From the NCBI GenBank assembly GCA_965116195.1, contig OZ220491.1, positions 2,914,001 through 2,978,000 on the forward strand: DNA of 64,000 nt. Reading direction: 5' to 3'. The stretch's first letter is position 1; the number at the start of each line of letters is the position of its first letter. The stretch is from Aldehydirespirator sp965116195. GTDB taxonomy: Bacteria; Actinomycetota; Acidimicrobiia; Acidimicrobiales; Aldehydirespiratoraceae. Of the stretch, positions 1-8,127 are shown piece after piece. Under the pieces are notes generated by a model. It ran no database searches and was not told the DNA's origin. It saw only the letters and a program-made list of their open reading frames with translations. The position numbers and the translations under genes were made by a program.

Positions 1-405
1 GACCTCATCTCGGCGGCCGTCGGTGATGGCGTCACGGATACGACCGCCGATGTCGTTGAGAGCCTCGTCCCAGCTGACCCTCTGCCACTCGCCTGCGCCG
101 CGTTCTCCGGAACGTCGCAACGGATACAGAATGCGCTCGTGGTCATTGATCTGGTTGAGCGTGGCCGGACCCTTGGCACAGTTGCGGCCACGACTGGCCG
201 GATGCACCGGATTGCCCTCAATGCGGTCAATCCGGCCTGTTGCGTGGTTCACGTGACACAGCAGCCCACAGGCAGCCTCGCAGTTGAAACAAGTTGTGGG
301 CACCAGTGTGTGGTGCTGTTCGACGCGTTGCGGCCAGGCCTTGGCATCCAGCGAGACCGTGTCATGCCAGGTCTCAGGTGGGGGATAGCTTTGCAACTCG
401 GACAT
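1..405 (-). CDS. Molybdopterin-dependent oxidoreductase, catalytic subunit (N-terminal 135 residues, cut by window edge)
   Basis: Translating the minus strand from the ATG at 405 gives an open frame to the window edge. It carries a C-x2-C-x3-C cluster (CFNCEAAC) at about residues 39-46, then RNCAKGP with the fourth cysteine, the [4Fe-4S] signature of the Mo/W-bisPGD (DMSO reductase) superfamily, followed by the conserved stretch ERILYPLRR and VSWDEAL. GGAGG lies just upstream of the ATG. There is no twin-arginine signal, so a cytoplasmic location is likely. It sits downstream of the fused FeS/NrfD gene, so the two probably form an electron-transfer oxidoreductase. The substrate cannot be told from this fragment. 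Confidence 0.85.
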   Translation of the reverse strand, partial: MSELQSYPPPETWHDTVSLDAKAWPQRVEQHHTLVPTTCFNCEAACGLLCHVNHATGRIDRIEGNPVHPASRGRNCAKGPATLNQINDHERILYPLRRSGERGAGEWQRVSWDEALNDIGGRIRDAITDGRRDEV

Positions 406-438
406 GGCTGAACCTCCGCCGATTCCGTGAGTTCGACT

Positions 439-560
439 GTGTGACTATGCGACTGTGTGACTATGCGACTAGGTGACTGTGCGACTGTGTGCCTGCGTGA
501 CCAGGTAACTGTGCGACCAGGTAACTGCGTGACTAGGTGACTGTGTGACTGTGCGACTAT
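439..560. repeat. 16-bp tandem repeat, about 7.5 degenerate copies
   Basis: Units of 16 bp with the pattern GTGTGACTATGCGACT run from 439 to 560. Successive units start at 439, 455, 471, 487, 503, 519, 535 and 551. The first two are identical, and later ones vary as AGGTGACTGTGCGACT or AGGTAACTGCGTGACT. The array fills the gap between the FeS/NrfD gene and the catalytic subunit and ends at the stop codon of the former. Confidence 0.9.
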
Positions 561-2125
561 GACAGCGGCACAGACTGCCCGGCACGCACGAAGCTGTCTT
601 CGTAGAACCACATGCCCACCAGCGCGCTGACAGCAGCTGCTGAGGGCACAAGCGGACCGGCATCGGCGACCAGAGCCCCTGCAATCACCACGGTTGGAAC
701 AACCAGCCCCAACACAATGCCCCCAACCCAGAAGCGCCGGGCGAAGCGACCACGGGTCATGTCTGACACTGCGGCCTCAACATGGGCCGTGCCCCGTGAC
801 AACAACTCAGCCATGACACACACGGCACCAGAGGCGAGCCCGGCAACCATCATCGCGCGCACTGCTGTGGGATGGGGTACGTACATGAACAGGTCAGCCA
901 CCAGATAGGCGGCACTGCCAGCCACAGCCGCCTGCGCCAGCAGTACCGGCAACAGCAACGGTGTCTGCCAAAGGTCTCGACCCTCGCACTGGGCAAACAA
1001 CAACGCGGTGTAACCAGCGGTGGCTGCAGCCAGCAGAGCTGCGGGTGCAGTGATCACCTGCAACACAAGCGGTGAGCCGACCACGCCGGCGATGAACCAC
1101 ACCGCACAGATCGCTGCGAAGGCACCCAGTACCCAGGCCCCCTTGACCAGCCATGACCGGCTGTTGCCACGGGTGATCAGGTAGTAGAAGCGTTCCGGGC
1201 GTCGCAGATCCCAGACAAGAAGCACTCCGGTGACAGCCAAAAAGACCCCTGCGAGCACCGGCGGCAACACGCCCACGGCGGCCTGTTCGTCAGCCTGCCC
1301 CAGCAGCACCAACATCGCAGCCACGGCCATCACCCCGGCAGCCACTGCCTTGGTCACCAGATAGCTTGACACTTTGGCCCCCCAGACTGTCTGGTGCGCC
1401 GTGGTGTAGACGGTGCGCGCCACAATGCCATGGGTGTCGTGACCGGTGCGGCTCTGGTGTTTGTCGTCACCGGTGCGGCTGTCATGTGTGGCGTGACGAA
1501 CAGTCGGATGTTGTGGCGTGGTGTCGGCCCAGATCATTCCGTCGGCCGCTATGGCTGTGCGCAGCGGATCAAGCGACGCCTGATCGGCCCCTCGGTAGTA
1601 GACCTTGGGCAACGTCTGCTGTTGAGGTGCGCGCACCGCCGTGTCGCTGCGGGCGATGATCTTGGTGGTTGCGTCGCGGGGATCATCCAGATCAGCCACC
1701 TTGATGGCATGTGTTGGACACACCACCACACAACTCGGTTCGAGGCCCTGCTCAATTCGGTGATTGCAGAAATTGCACTTGTGGGCCGTGTTGGTGACCG
1801 GATTGATGTAGATCGCGTCATAAGGACAGGCGTTCATGCATCCCTTGCAGCCGATGCAGTTGCTGTCGTCAAAATCCACCACACCGTTGGAAGCCCGAAA
1901 CAAGGCACTTGTCGGACAGATGGTGATACACGGGGCATCGTCACAGTGATTGCAACGCATCACCGAGAAGTGGCGGTTCACATTGGGAAATGTGCCGGTC
2001 TCGATGTACTTCACCCAGGTGCGGTTCACGCCCAAAGGCACGTCATGTTCGCTCTTGCAGGCGACGGTACAGGCATGACAGCCGATGCAGCTGTCACTGT
2101 CCAACAGGAACCCCAGCCGGGTCAT
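557..2125 (-). CDS. Fused 4Fe-4S ferredoxin / NrfD-DmsC-type membrane anchor
   Basis: 522 residues. The first 160 or so hold four cysteine clusters of a DmsB/NrfC-type ferredoxin, starting with CIGCHACTVAC at residues 13-23, then CNHCDDAPC, CIGCKGCMNAC and CNFCNHR. After a His/Thr-rich linker with the repeat SRTGxDxHQ, the C-terminal half has about eight hydrophobic segments and the NrfD-like RPERFYYLI and FVRAGQSVPLS motifs, so it should be the membrane anchor and quinone site. In most relatives these are two proteins; here they are one chain. It probably passes electrons between the quinone pool and the downstream molybdoenzyme, from which the 16-bp repeat array separates it. Confidence 0.85.
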   Translation of the reverse strand: MTRLGFLLDSDSCIGCHACTVACKSEHDVPLGVNRTWVKYIETGTFPNVNRHFSVMRCNHCDDAPCITICPTSALFRASNGVVDFDDSNCIGCKGCMNACPYDAIYINPVTNTAHKCNFCNHRIEQGLEPSCVVVCPTHAIKVADLDDPRDATTKIIARSDTAVRAPQQQTLPKVYYRGADQASLDPLRTAIAADGMIWADTTPQHPTVRHATHDSRTGDDKHQSRTGHDTHGIVARTVYTTAHQTVWGAKVSSYLVTKAVAAGVMAVAAMLVLLGQADEQAAVGVLPPVLAGVFLAVTGVLLVWDLRRPERFYYLITRGNSRSWLVKGAWVLGAFAAICAVWFIAGVVGSPLVLQVITAPAALLAAATAGYTALLFAQCEGRDLWQTPLLLPVLLAQAAVAGSAAYLVADLFMYVPHPTAVRAMMVAGLASGAVCVMAELLSRGTAHVEAAVSDMTRGRFARRFWVGGIVLGLVVPTVVIAGALVADAGPLVPSAAAVSALVGMWFYEDSFVRAGQSVPLS

Positions 2126-2180
2126 GACGAACCGTACCCGAACGACGATGACTCACAAAAGGTCATGTCAGCCCGCTTGC

Positions 2181-2280
2181 AGCTCATCACGGTTGGGGGG
2201 CTGTCCATTGCGGGAGCGGTTCATCACGGGGGTCAGGCAGTTCATAACGGTTGCGGGTGCAGTTCATCACGGTTCCATTT
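2181..2280. repeat. Degenerate repeats of CAGTTCATCACGGTTG type
   Basis: Four related copies lie near 2181, 2218, 2238 and 2260 (AGCTCATCACGGTTG, GGTTCATCACGGG, CAGTTCATAACGGTTG, CAGTTCATCACGGTTC). They overlap the 3' end of the small downstream ORF and the upstream region of the FeS/NrfD gene. Function is unknown; they could be protein-binding sites or slippage products. Confidence 0.6.
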
Positions 2281-2475
2281 CAAAGCGGCCTGGTAGGCCG
2301 CGATCGTAACCACAGCAACGACATCGTCTGCGTTGCAGCCTCGTGACAAGTCGTGGATCACACCAGCAGTACCCTGAAGCAGTGGCCCGTAGGCGTGGGC
2401 CCCGGCACGCCAACGTTGCAGCAAGGCACTCGGCTGGCTCAAGTTCATCTGTCTGCGTTGCGTCTGCTGACTCAA
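2242..2475 (-). CDS. Small hypothetical protein coupled to the 2-hydroxyacid dehydrogenase
   Basis: A 77-residue frame whose TTG start overlaps the TGA of the preceding gene (TTGA), a layout that suggests translational coupling. The middle reads as a plausible amphipathic helical protein (GVIHDLSRGCNADDVVAVV). I recognise no family. It is short, has a weak start codon and its end lies in degenerate repeats, so it may not be real. Confidence 0.35.
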   Translation of the reverse strand: MSQQTQRRQMNLSQPSALLQRWRAGAHAYGPLLQGTAGVIHDLSRGCNADDVVAVVTIAAYQAALKWNRDELHPQPL

Positions 2476-3716
2476 GCCGACTCGCCTGTGTCGCCACGAC
2501 TGACCAACTCGGCAGTCAACTCAGCAACGCTGGCAACTCCACACAGGGCCATGTCTCGTCTCATGGCCGTGTGCAGGTGCTCAATCACCCAGTCAACGCC
2601 CTGCTCACCAGCCACAGCCAAGCCGTACAGATAGGGACGCCCGATCATGCATGAGGTCGCACCCAGCGCCAGGGCCTTGACCAGGTCACTTCCCCGGCGA
2701 ACGCCGCCATCACAGATGATGTCCAGGTCGCCGCCCACTGCCTGGGCGACAGGTTCCACCAGATTGATTATCGCTGGTGCGGAGTCAAGTTGGCGGCCAC
2801 CGTGGTTCGACAAGACGATGCCGGCGAGTCCCTCATCTCGGGCGATCACAGCATCAGCAACACACTGAATGCCCTTCACCACCACGGGCCCGTCCCACAG
2901 CGACCGCATCCACTCGACGTCGTCCCAGGACAGTGTGGGATCAAACTGCTCGTTCATGAATGCGGCCAGATCAACCGCCGTTGACCCGTCAATGGTGACG
3001 TTGCCAGCCACGTTCGCGAACATGATCGGCTCAGAGAAGGCCAGACGAAAGCTCCACAGAGGTCGGCGCAAGCCCTCAACCACAACGCCCGCACCCAGCT
3101 TGGGCGGCAGCGTGAACCCTCGTCGCACGTCTCGCTCACGCCGCCCGAGCATGGCCGCGTCCACCGTGATACAGAGAACCTCGAAGCCGGACTGTCTGGC
3201 CCGTCCGATCATCTCCTTCAACAAGCCTTTGTCACGCCAGACATACACCTGGAACCACTTCGAGCCGTGGCCGTTGCTGACAGTGGCAACTTCCTCCACC
3301 GAGCGGGTGCCCATTGTTGACAGTGCGTAGGGCAGACCAGCGCGCTGCGCAGCCCGGGCGACCGCCAACTCGCCTGAGGGATGCGCAATGCGGGTGAATC
3401 CTGTCGGCGCGAGGATCAGAGGGAAGGGCACTTCGCGTCCGAGGACTGTGCCGGTCGTGTCAATGTGGCCCATGTCACGCAGCACACGAGGCACCAACTC
3501 ACGCTGACGAAAAGCACGGGTGTTGCGATCCAGCGCCAGTTCATCCTCTGCGCCGCCGTCAATGTAGTCAAACACCCCGGCGGGCAGCCGTCGCCGGGCC
3601 ATGTGTCTGAGATCAGCGACGCTGGCAGCCCGTTGAAGCCGACGCTGCGCAGCATTCCATTCCAAACGACGAAACCTCAGGACCGACCGCAGTGCGTCAA
3701 GCATCGTTCCCTTCAC
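2472..3716 (-). CDS. FMN-dependent alpha-hydroxy-acid dehydrogenase (L-lactate dehydrogenase/glycolate oxidase family)
   Basis: 414 residues with the TIM-barrel FMN family motifs in order: VFDYIDGGAEDE near residue 47, LAPTGFTRIAHPSGE, the VKGIQCVADA lysine strand, the active-site LSNHGGRQLD (His base and Arg substrate ligand) and DGGVRRGSDLVKALALGA, which binds the FMN phosphate. It oxidises a 2-hydroxyacid such as L-lactate, glycolate or mandelate to the 2-oxoacid; the substrate cannot be fixed. The GTG at 3716 overlaps the upstream stop (GTGA), but an ATG at 3704 with AAGGG just upstream is an equally good start. A small ORF follows, coupled by a TTGA overlap. Confidence 0.9.
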   Translation of the reverse strand: MKGTMLDALRSVLRFRRLEWNAAQRRLQRAASVADLRHMARRRLPAGVFDYIDGGAEDELALDRNTRAFRQRELVPRVLRDMGHIDTTGTVLGREVPFPLILAPTGFTRIAHPSGELAVARAAQRAGLPYALSTMGTRSVEEVATVSNGHGSKWFQVYVWRDKGLLKEMIGRARQSGFEVLCITVDAAMLGRRERDVRRGFTLPPKLGAGVVVEGLRRPLWSFRLAFSEPIMFANVAGNVTIDGSTAVDLAAFMNEQFDPTLSWDDVEWMRSLWDGPVVVKGIQCVADAVIARDEGLAGIVLSNHGGRQLDSAPAIINLVEPVAQAVGGDLDIICDGGVRRGSDLVKALALGATSCMIGRPYLYGLAVAGEQGVDWVIEHLHTAMRRDMALCGVASVAELTAELVSRGDTGESA

Positions 3717-4162
3717 CCCGTTCGACCAAAGCCTGGCCTGATCACAGCCTTGCTTGTGTCGCGACCCAGCGCGCCGGAGACCGCAGCCGTGCTTGCGTCT
3801 CGCCGCGCAGCGCTGGCAACCGCAGCTGCAGCCTCCGCCTGGGCTGCGGCGTGAGCCTGTGTTCGCAGGTCACTGGCCTCACGCTCCAAGGACTCGGCCT
3901 CACCTCGCAAGGCCCGACATGTGCTCGCAAGGTCCACCCCGAGATAATAGAGTCCAACCCCGATGACGCGCCGGAGCCTCATTCGGCTGGCAAGGGCAGC
4001 CCGTCCCCTCCAGACATCCTCGCTGTGGAGTTCTGACACGGGGCGGTGGCGCTCAACAAGAGCGGCCCGGCGAGCCTCCAGTATTTCCGCAACTTGGCGG
4101 CACTTTCCGGCTCTGATTGACATGGCATCTGCCTGCTCATACAGGTAACTGCTTGATGACAT
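3713..4162 (-). CDS. Hypothetical helical protein with a WxG-like motif
   Basis: About 149 residues from the ATG at 4162 (a longer frame to 4225 exists but begins with unlikely hydrophobic sequence). The protein looks like two long helices with a VWRGRAA turn near residue 50, as in WXG100-type secreted proteins, then a strongly heptad-like, Ala/Arg/Glu-rich tail (about residues 80-130). This resemblance is by eye only. Its stop overlaps the GTG of the FMN dehydrogenase, so the two genes are probably co-transcribed. No clear ribosome binding site precedes 4162. Confidence 0.5.
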   Translation of the reverse strand: MSSSSYLYEQADAMSIRAGKCRQVAEILEARRAALVERHRPVSELHSEDVWRGRAALASRMRLRRVIGVGLYYLGVDLASTCRALRGEAESLEREASDLRTQAHAAAQAEAAAAVASAARRDASTAAVSGALGRDTSKAVIRPGFGRTG

Positions 4163-4264
4163 GATATGAAAGTTACTGACAACCCCGAAGTGTCGCAACC
4201 AGACGCTACAGATGCAGAGGATCACAGGTCAGTGAACGATCCGCTGAGCCAACAAACCGAACCC

Positions 4265-4374
4265 CATCACACCAACCGTAACCAAGATGCCAGACGAACA
4301 GTTTCACTCCCGCCAGCAGAAGCCCCACATCTCACAACATCACACCAACCGTAACCAAGATGCCAGACGAACAG
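4265..4374. repeat. 37-bp direct repeat spanning the hisN start codon
   Basis: Identical 37-bp copies lie at 4265-4301 and 4338-4374, 73 bp apart. Each contains ATGCCAGACGAACAG, so the annotated start and first codons of hisN occur twice. The upstream copy is out of frame with hisN and would end after about 30 codons. Confidence 0.9.
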
Positions 4375-5196
4375 GTTGAGCCGATCCTGCCCACGATGCC
4401 GAATCAACCCACCACAGCAAACCAACCGGTTGAGCCGCCGGGGCCGGTTGACGAGGGCTTCATCGAGTTCGCCGTGAAGGCTGCTCAAGAGGCTGGCCGA
4501 CTGACGCTTGAGTGGTACCAGCATCAACGTCTGGCAGTGACCCGAAAGCGTGACGGCTCGCCTGTGACCCAGGCCGATTACGCCGCCGAGCGCTTCCTGC
4601 GCTCCGAGATCGCTGACGTCTGGCCCGATGATGCGATCCTCGGCGAAGAGGAAGGACTGCGTTCCGGGAGCACTGGACGAACCTGGGTGATTGATCCGAT
4701 TGACGGCACGAAGGCCTTCACACAGGGCGTGCCTCTCTATGCAACCCTGCTGGCACTCATTGACGAACACGGCCCTGCTGTGGGTGTGATCTGTCTTCCG
4801 GCTCTCAACGAGTGCGTCTGGGCGGGACGGGGCGGTGGTGCTTTCTGGGATGGCTCGCCGTGCCGAGTGAGTGACACGCAGACTCTTGACGGCTCATATG
4901 TCTGCACGAGCGGTCTCTCCTACTGGCCCGAACAGGCATTGGCACGGATTCGCTCTGCCGGTGCGCGAGTTCGCACCTGGGGCGATGCCTACGGCTATGT
5001 CCTGGTTGCGACGGGTCGGGCCGCGGCCATGGTTGATCCGGAGTGTTTCGACTGGGATGTTGCGCCGGTTTCGGTGATTGTCACTGAAGCCGGCGGACAT
5101 TTCAGCGACACACAGGGAATCAACGACTGGCAACGAGGTTCAGCTGTCGGTTCCAACAGCCACGTACATCACGAAGTGCTGAACTGCTTCAAGTGA
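4360..5196 (+). CDS. hisN: Histidinol-phosphatase, inositol monophosphatase superfamily
   Basis: 278 residues. The IMPase metal-binding motifs are present: GEEEG near residue 98, DPIDGTKAF from about residue 112 and FDWDVAP near 232. The TWGDAYGYVLVATGRA segment is typical of the HisN branch, which removes phosphate from L-histidinol phosphate in histidine synthesis; other phosphomonoesters are possible. The first 30 or so residues (polar, Pro/Gln/Asn-rich) are not part of the fold, no Shine-Dalgarno precedes 4360, and the start lies in a duplicated 37-bp block, so the real start may be the ATG at 4396 or later. Confidence 0.85.
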   Translation: MPDEQVEPILPTMPNQPTTANQPVEPPGPVDEGFIEFAVKAAQEAGRLTLEWYQHQRLAVTRKRDGSPVTQADYAAERFLRSEIADVWPDDAILGEEEGLRSGSTGRTWVIDPIDGTKAFTQGVPLYATLLALIDEHGPAVGVICLPALNECVWAGRGGGAFWDGSPCRVSDTQTLDGSYVCTSGLSYWPEQALARIRSAGARVRTWGDAYGYVLVATGRAAAMVDPECFDWDVAPVSVIVTEAGGHFSDTQGINDWQRGSAVGSNSHVHHEVLNCFK

Positions 5197-5443
5197 GTGC
5201 AGTCGCGGGACATTATGTTGACCCCTGTACCCGTGTCACAGACATCACGAGTTGCTGCTCTGTTTGAGAGCGGTTACCGCTCGCTTGAGGGTGGCACGAC
5301 AGGCGAATCACCAACCTCACGAGTTGCTGGCGTTGCTTTGAGTGAGCCACTTCTCACATAGACATACCACGCCAAGGGCGAACCACGCCGGTCACCTTGA
5401 TCGCACCTGCCAATTTGCGGGCATACCACCGGCAAGAGTAAAA
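5197..5443. other. Intergenic region with degenerate repeats
   Basis: Convergent gap of about 250 bp. Two copies of TCACGAGTTGCTG lie near 5246 and 5318, and degenerate copies of a CATACCACSGGCAAGRG-type block lie near 5360, 5420 and 5485. No RNA gene and no clear terminator were seen. Confidence 0.5.
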
Positions 5444-6568
5444 CTACGGCTTGGGTGCGTCAGGGCCGGATGCCGGGACAGGCGTGCCACGGGCAAGGGC
5501 AAAACCCTCGAATCGAAAGGGGCGCAGTCCATGAGCCGTCACAGTCTGCAGCAGCGCCTCCGTCCCGGAGATCGACGCCAGACCCGACGCTTTCGGCTCC
5601 TGGGCATGCGTGGCTACATGCACCGCAGCAGACGCTGCCACTATGGCTGCGGCAACTGCAGGTACTTCTGTGGAACCCAGCACAACCACATGACGTGCGC
5701 CCTCACGCCGACCTCGCAACTCGACACGCACTGCGCCCATGCCACCCTCGGGGTGCGGTTGCCGTAACATCGGCAGGGGTGCAGTGAAGCGATCACGGCG
5801 GGTTGCCGCCATACGTGCCGTCACCCGATCCGCCTCCGGAAACTCCGGTGCCAAAAGCAGCGCATCCGGCAGCGCCGCCCGATAGCAGTCACGACCAGCC
5901 ACCGGATCAGGAAACCAGCACAACTCACGGCCGGAGCCACCGGCGCGACGCCTCCAGTGACCGTCGCGCCAGTCCAGAGCGAGCCCACTGAGTGCCCGGT
6001 GATGCTGCCGCGCGCAGGCCGGACCACCCGTGCCTGCTTTGGCGACATGTATTTCGTCCACCGAATCGAATTCAGCTGCACCCAGACGAGCCAGCAAGCA
6101 GGTCAGCCCGGGCATGTAACCAGCACCAACGACAACCGGAACTCCCGAGCGACGGGCTTGAGAGTCAAGCGCAAGCAGTTCGCGGACTTCGCCGATCTCA
6201 TCAGTGACTGCAACAACGGCCGCTTCCGCCTCCACGGCTCTGCGGGCCAGCGCAGTCTGAGAGCCCGCAGCCGTGGCCAACACCACGACATCTGTGCCCT
6301 GCGGCAACATCAGGCCCTCTCCGTTGCCGCGTCCCCAATGGGCAGCCCTGATCGGGCCTGACAAACCTGACAAACCAGACACACCAGACAAACCAGACAA
6401 ACCCCGTGCTCCGCCATGCCGTTGCAGCACCTGATCCAGTCGCTGCGAGTCTGTGTCGTGTACCTGTACGGAGCCGACCCGAGGATCAGCCACAAGCAGT
6501 TCCGCCACTCGTGCTCCGGTGGCACCAACTCCGACAACCACAGCGCTCAGTTGCGCCGGACTGGTCAC
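5444..6568 (-). CDS. NAD(P)-binding Rossmann-fold reductase, saccharopine/diaminopimelate-dehydrogenase-like
   Basis: 374 residues. It begins with a Rossmann dinucleotide motif (VVVGVGATGARVAELL), has TDVVVLATAAGSQ for the second strand and VVVGAGYMPGLTCLLAR for the catalytic-domain junction seen in saccharopine dehydrogenase-like and homoserine/dihydrodipicolinate-reductase-like proteins. The substrate is unknown. About residues 52-70 are a run of LSG-type triplets encoded by a short tandem repeat (near 6358-6403) inserted between beta strands of the nucleotide-binding domain. The ATG overlaps the stop of the small membrane gene upstream. Confidence 0.7.
   Translation of the reverse strand: MTSPAQLSAVVVGVGATGARVAELLVADPRVGSVQVHDTDSQRLDQVLQRHGGARGLSGLSGVSGLSGLSGPIRAAHWGRGNGEGLMLPQGTDVVVLATAAGSQTALARRAVEAEAAVVAVTDEIGEVRELLALDSQARRSGVPVVVGAGYMPGLTCLLARLGAAEFDSVDEIHVAKAGTGGPACARQHHRALSGLALDWRDGHWRRRAGGSGRELCWFPDPVAGRDCYRAALPDALLLAPEFPEADRVTARMAATRRDRFTAPLPMLRQPHPEGGMGAVRVELRGRREGARHVVVLGSTEVPAVAAAIVAASAAVHVATHAQEPKASGLASISGTEALLQTVTAHGLRPFRFEGFALARGTPVPASGPDAPKP
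6358..6403. repeat. 9-bp tandem repeat inside the Rossmann gene
   Basis: On the plus strand the sequence is a run of CCTGACAAA / CCAGACAAA units, about five copies, which encode Leu-Ser-Gly triplets on the minus strand. It preserves the frame. Confidence 0.85.
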
Positions 6569-6732
6569 GTCAGTTCGTCGTCACGCAACTCGCGCCAGCC
6601 CCCGGATTGTGGGGGCACCCCTCCCCGACCACGTAGACGGATTGCAGCCGCCAACGCCATGCCGACGACCAGCGCCACGACTGTGCGCCTGACAAGTGTC
6701 ATCAATCCTGCGACCAAGATGCCTCCAGCCAT
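6565..6732 (-). CDS. Small single-pass membrane protein
   Basis: About 55 residues from an ATG at 6732, just downstream of the tRNA-Ile gene. One hydrophobic helix (residues 3-28, LVAGLMTLVRRTVVALVVGM) is followed by a basic, Gly-rich cytoplasmic tail. The stop overlaps the next gene by ATGA. No family recognised; a two-gene operon with the Rossmann reductase is likely. Confidence 0.5.
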   Translation of the reverse strand: MAGGILVAGLMTLVRRTVVALVVGMALAAAIRLRGRGGVPPQSGGWRELRDDELT

Positions 6733-6756
6733 GTGTCGGCCGTGCCGGTGTGAATG

Positions 6757-6830
<74 letters not shown>

Positions 6831-6875
6831 GCGGATCACACTCTACTGCTGCCACAGAATAGACCTCAGACGGCC

Positions 6876-6902
6876 GCTGAGCCACAGCCCCGCGGATCAC
6901 AC
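6876..6902 (-). repeat. Partial duplication of the tRNA-Ile 5' end and leader
   Basis: 27 bp at 6876-6902 match 6815-6841 with two differences. The block holds 11 bp of 5' flank (GTGTGATCCGC) and the first 16 bases of the tRNA (GGGGCTGTGGCTCAGC), then stops. It lies 61 bp upstream of the intact gene in the same orientation. Confidence 0.85.
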
Positions 6903-6903
6903 G

Positions 6904-7713
6904 CTAACCGGACTCGTCACTCGCGTCACTCGTGTACGGTGCCACATCCTGCGATGCCGTGACCGGTGATGTTGCAACAGGTGTTCCCAGATCCGGCGAC
7001 GCTGCGACTCTTGTTTCCATGACCGGCGACGCAATGACCGGGGTTCCCATGACCGGCGACGCTGCGACTCGTGCTCCCGTGACCGGCGACACTGCTGGGG
7101 TTCCCATGACCGGCGATGTGACAACTGGGGTTCCCATGACCGGCGACGCTGCGACCGGGACTGCCACATCCGATGGTGCGGCAACGGGCGGAGCCGCCAC
7201 CAGCACTCGCCTACGAGCCCGTCGGGGTCTGGGCCTTGCTGTCTCCTCCTCCACAACAGTGAGCCGGATGCCTCCTGTGACATCACTTATCAGGTTGAAC
7301 AGCACCGCTGCAAGTACGGTGAATCCACTGCCCGCCACCACCAGCACCAGGCCACCGAGTGCAGCGATACGGAAAATCTGGTCGGCGTTGATCGTGAAGG
7401 ACTCCAGTGCGAACAGTTCCACCACAAAATTCTCCACGTTGTCAACCAGTCCCGAGTTGACTGCCAGGTTCCACAGCGTTACTCCCACGAACAACATGAT
7501 CACCCATGCGCAGAAATAAAAGATCAGTGAGACCTTGAGAACCGACCAGGGCTCCACATGACGCACCAACCGGCGGACACGACGAGCGCGCAGCCGACGT
7601 GCTGAACGTACCTGCAGGGCTCGCCCGAACGCGGTTCGTGGTGGCCGCCTTGACCGAGGAGCCTGAGTAGTTGGCAGCTCCTCACCAATGCCGTAGTTCG
7701 ACTCGTTGCCCAT
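6904..7713 (-). CDS. DUF3566 membrane protein
   Basis: About 269 residues from the ATG at 7713, chosen because AGGA lies 6 bases upstream of it (the ATG at 7719 abuts the AGGA). The basic N-terminus is followed by two membrane helices (near residues 65-90 and 120-145) around a segment with WNLAVNSG and NVENFV, typical of DUF3566, which in actinobacteria is encoded next to gyrA. The last 100 residues are a low-complexity tail of SPVMGTPV-type units of about ten residues, matched by repeated GGGGTTCCCATGACCGGCGA-like units in the DNA (6960-7150). Function unknown. Confidence 0.85.
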   Translation of the reverse strand: MGNESNYGIGEELPTTQAPRSRRPPRTAFGRALQVRSARRLRARRVRRLVRHVEPWSVLKVSLIFYFCAWVIMLFVGVTLWNLAVNSGLVDNVENFVVELFALESFTINADQIFRIAALGGLVLVVAGSGFTVLAAVLFNLISDVTGGIRLTVVEEETARPRPRRARRRVLVAAPPVAAPSDVAVPVAASPVMGTPVVTSPVMGTPAVSPVTGARVAASPVMGTPVIASPVMETRVAASPDLGTPVATSPVTASQDVAPYTSDASDESG

Positions 7714-7752
7714 GAGCATTCCTGGCCGGTGGAAGGTACGTCAGTCTAGGCG

Positions 7753-8127
7753 CTAGCCCGCAGTCCACTCTGTCACGCCCTCGGCTCGAGCTGTTCGTGA
7801 AACCCGCCCAACCTCGACGGACACGGTTACGACAATCCGATTCGGGTTGCTTTCGTCCATCTCCTCAACATAGGAGATCAGGTGTCCGCCATTGCTGGTC
7901 GCTACCGAGACTGCGCGCTCGTGCCCTCCCGCTGCACCCGCGAGCGCTGCAGCGTCAGCTGCAGTACGTGCTCGGGCAGCATCATTGAGCACCTGACCCA
8001 CCTCGCCAGCCACCAGCGCCAGTCCGACAGCGAGCGCCACCATCACAATCAACAAGGGCGCAGCCTGCCCACTGTCTCTGACTCTGACTCTGTCGTGCAG
8101 TCCAGGTCGTCGCGCCCGGCAAGTCAC
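7753..8127 (-). CDS. TadE/TadG-like (Rv3654c-type) membrane protein
   Basis: 124 residues. After a short basic leader comes GQAAPLLIVMVALAVGLALV (residues 20-39), then LNDAARARTAADAAALAGA, the typical start of Flp pilus TadE/TadG-like proteins, with a small C-terminal domain. Such proteins belong to actinobacterial Flp-pilus/secretion-like systems, but no tad ATPase is near, so this one is an orphan. The GTG start overlaps the gyrA stop (GTGA), so it is translationally coupled to gyrA, which is unusual. Confidence 0.7.
   Translation of the reverse strand: MTCRARRPGLHDRVRVRDSGQAAPLLIVMVALAVGLALVAGEVGQVLNDAARARTAADAAALAGAAGGHERAVSVATSNGGHLISYVEEMDESNPNRIVVTVSVEVGRVSRTARAEGVTEWTAG

Noticed and set aside
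439..560. 16-bp array as CRISPR or integron repeat
   Set aside because: Units are directly adjacent without spacers, so it is a simple tandem array.
1394..2296. Long plus-strand frame opposite the FeS/NrfD gene
   Set aside because: It is the antisense of a gene with strong cysteine-cluster homology and encodes no recognisable motif.
3713..4162. Certain assignment as an ESX/WXG100 substrate
   Set aside because: Only a WRG turn and helicity support it; there is no ESX gene nearby and the protein is longer than usual.
6932..7519. 195-codon plus-strand frame opposite DUF3566
   Set aside because: Produced by repetitive DNA (TGVPMTGDAAT units) read on the opposite strand; no homology or start signal.
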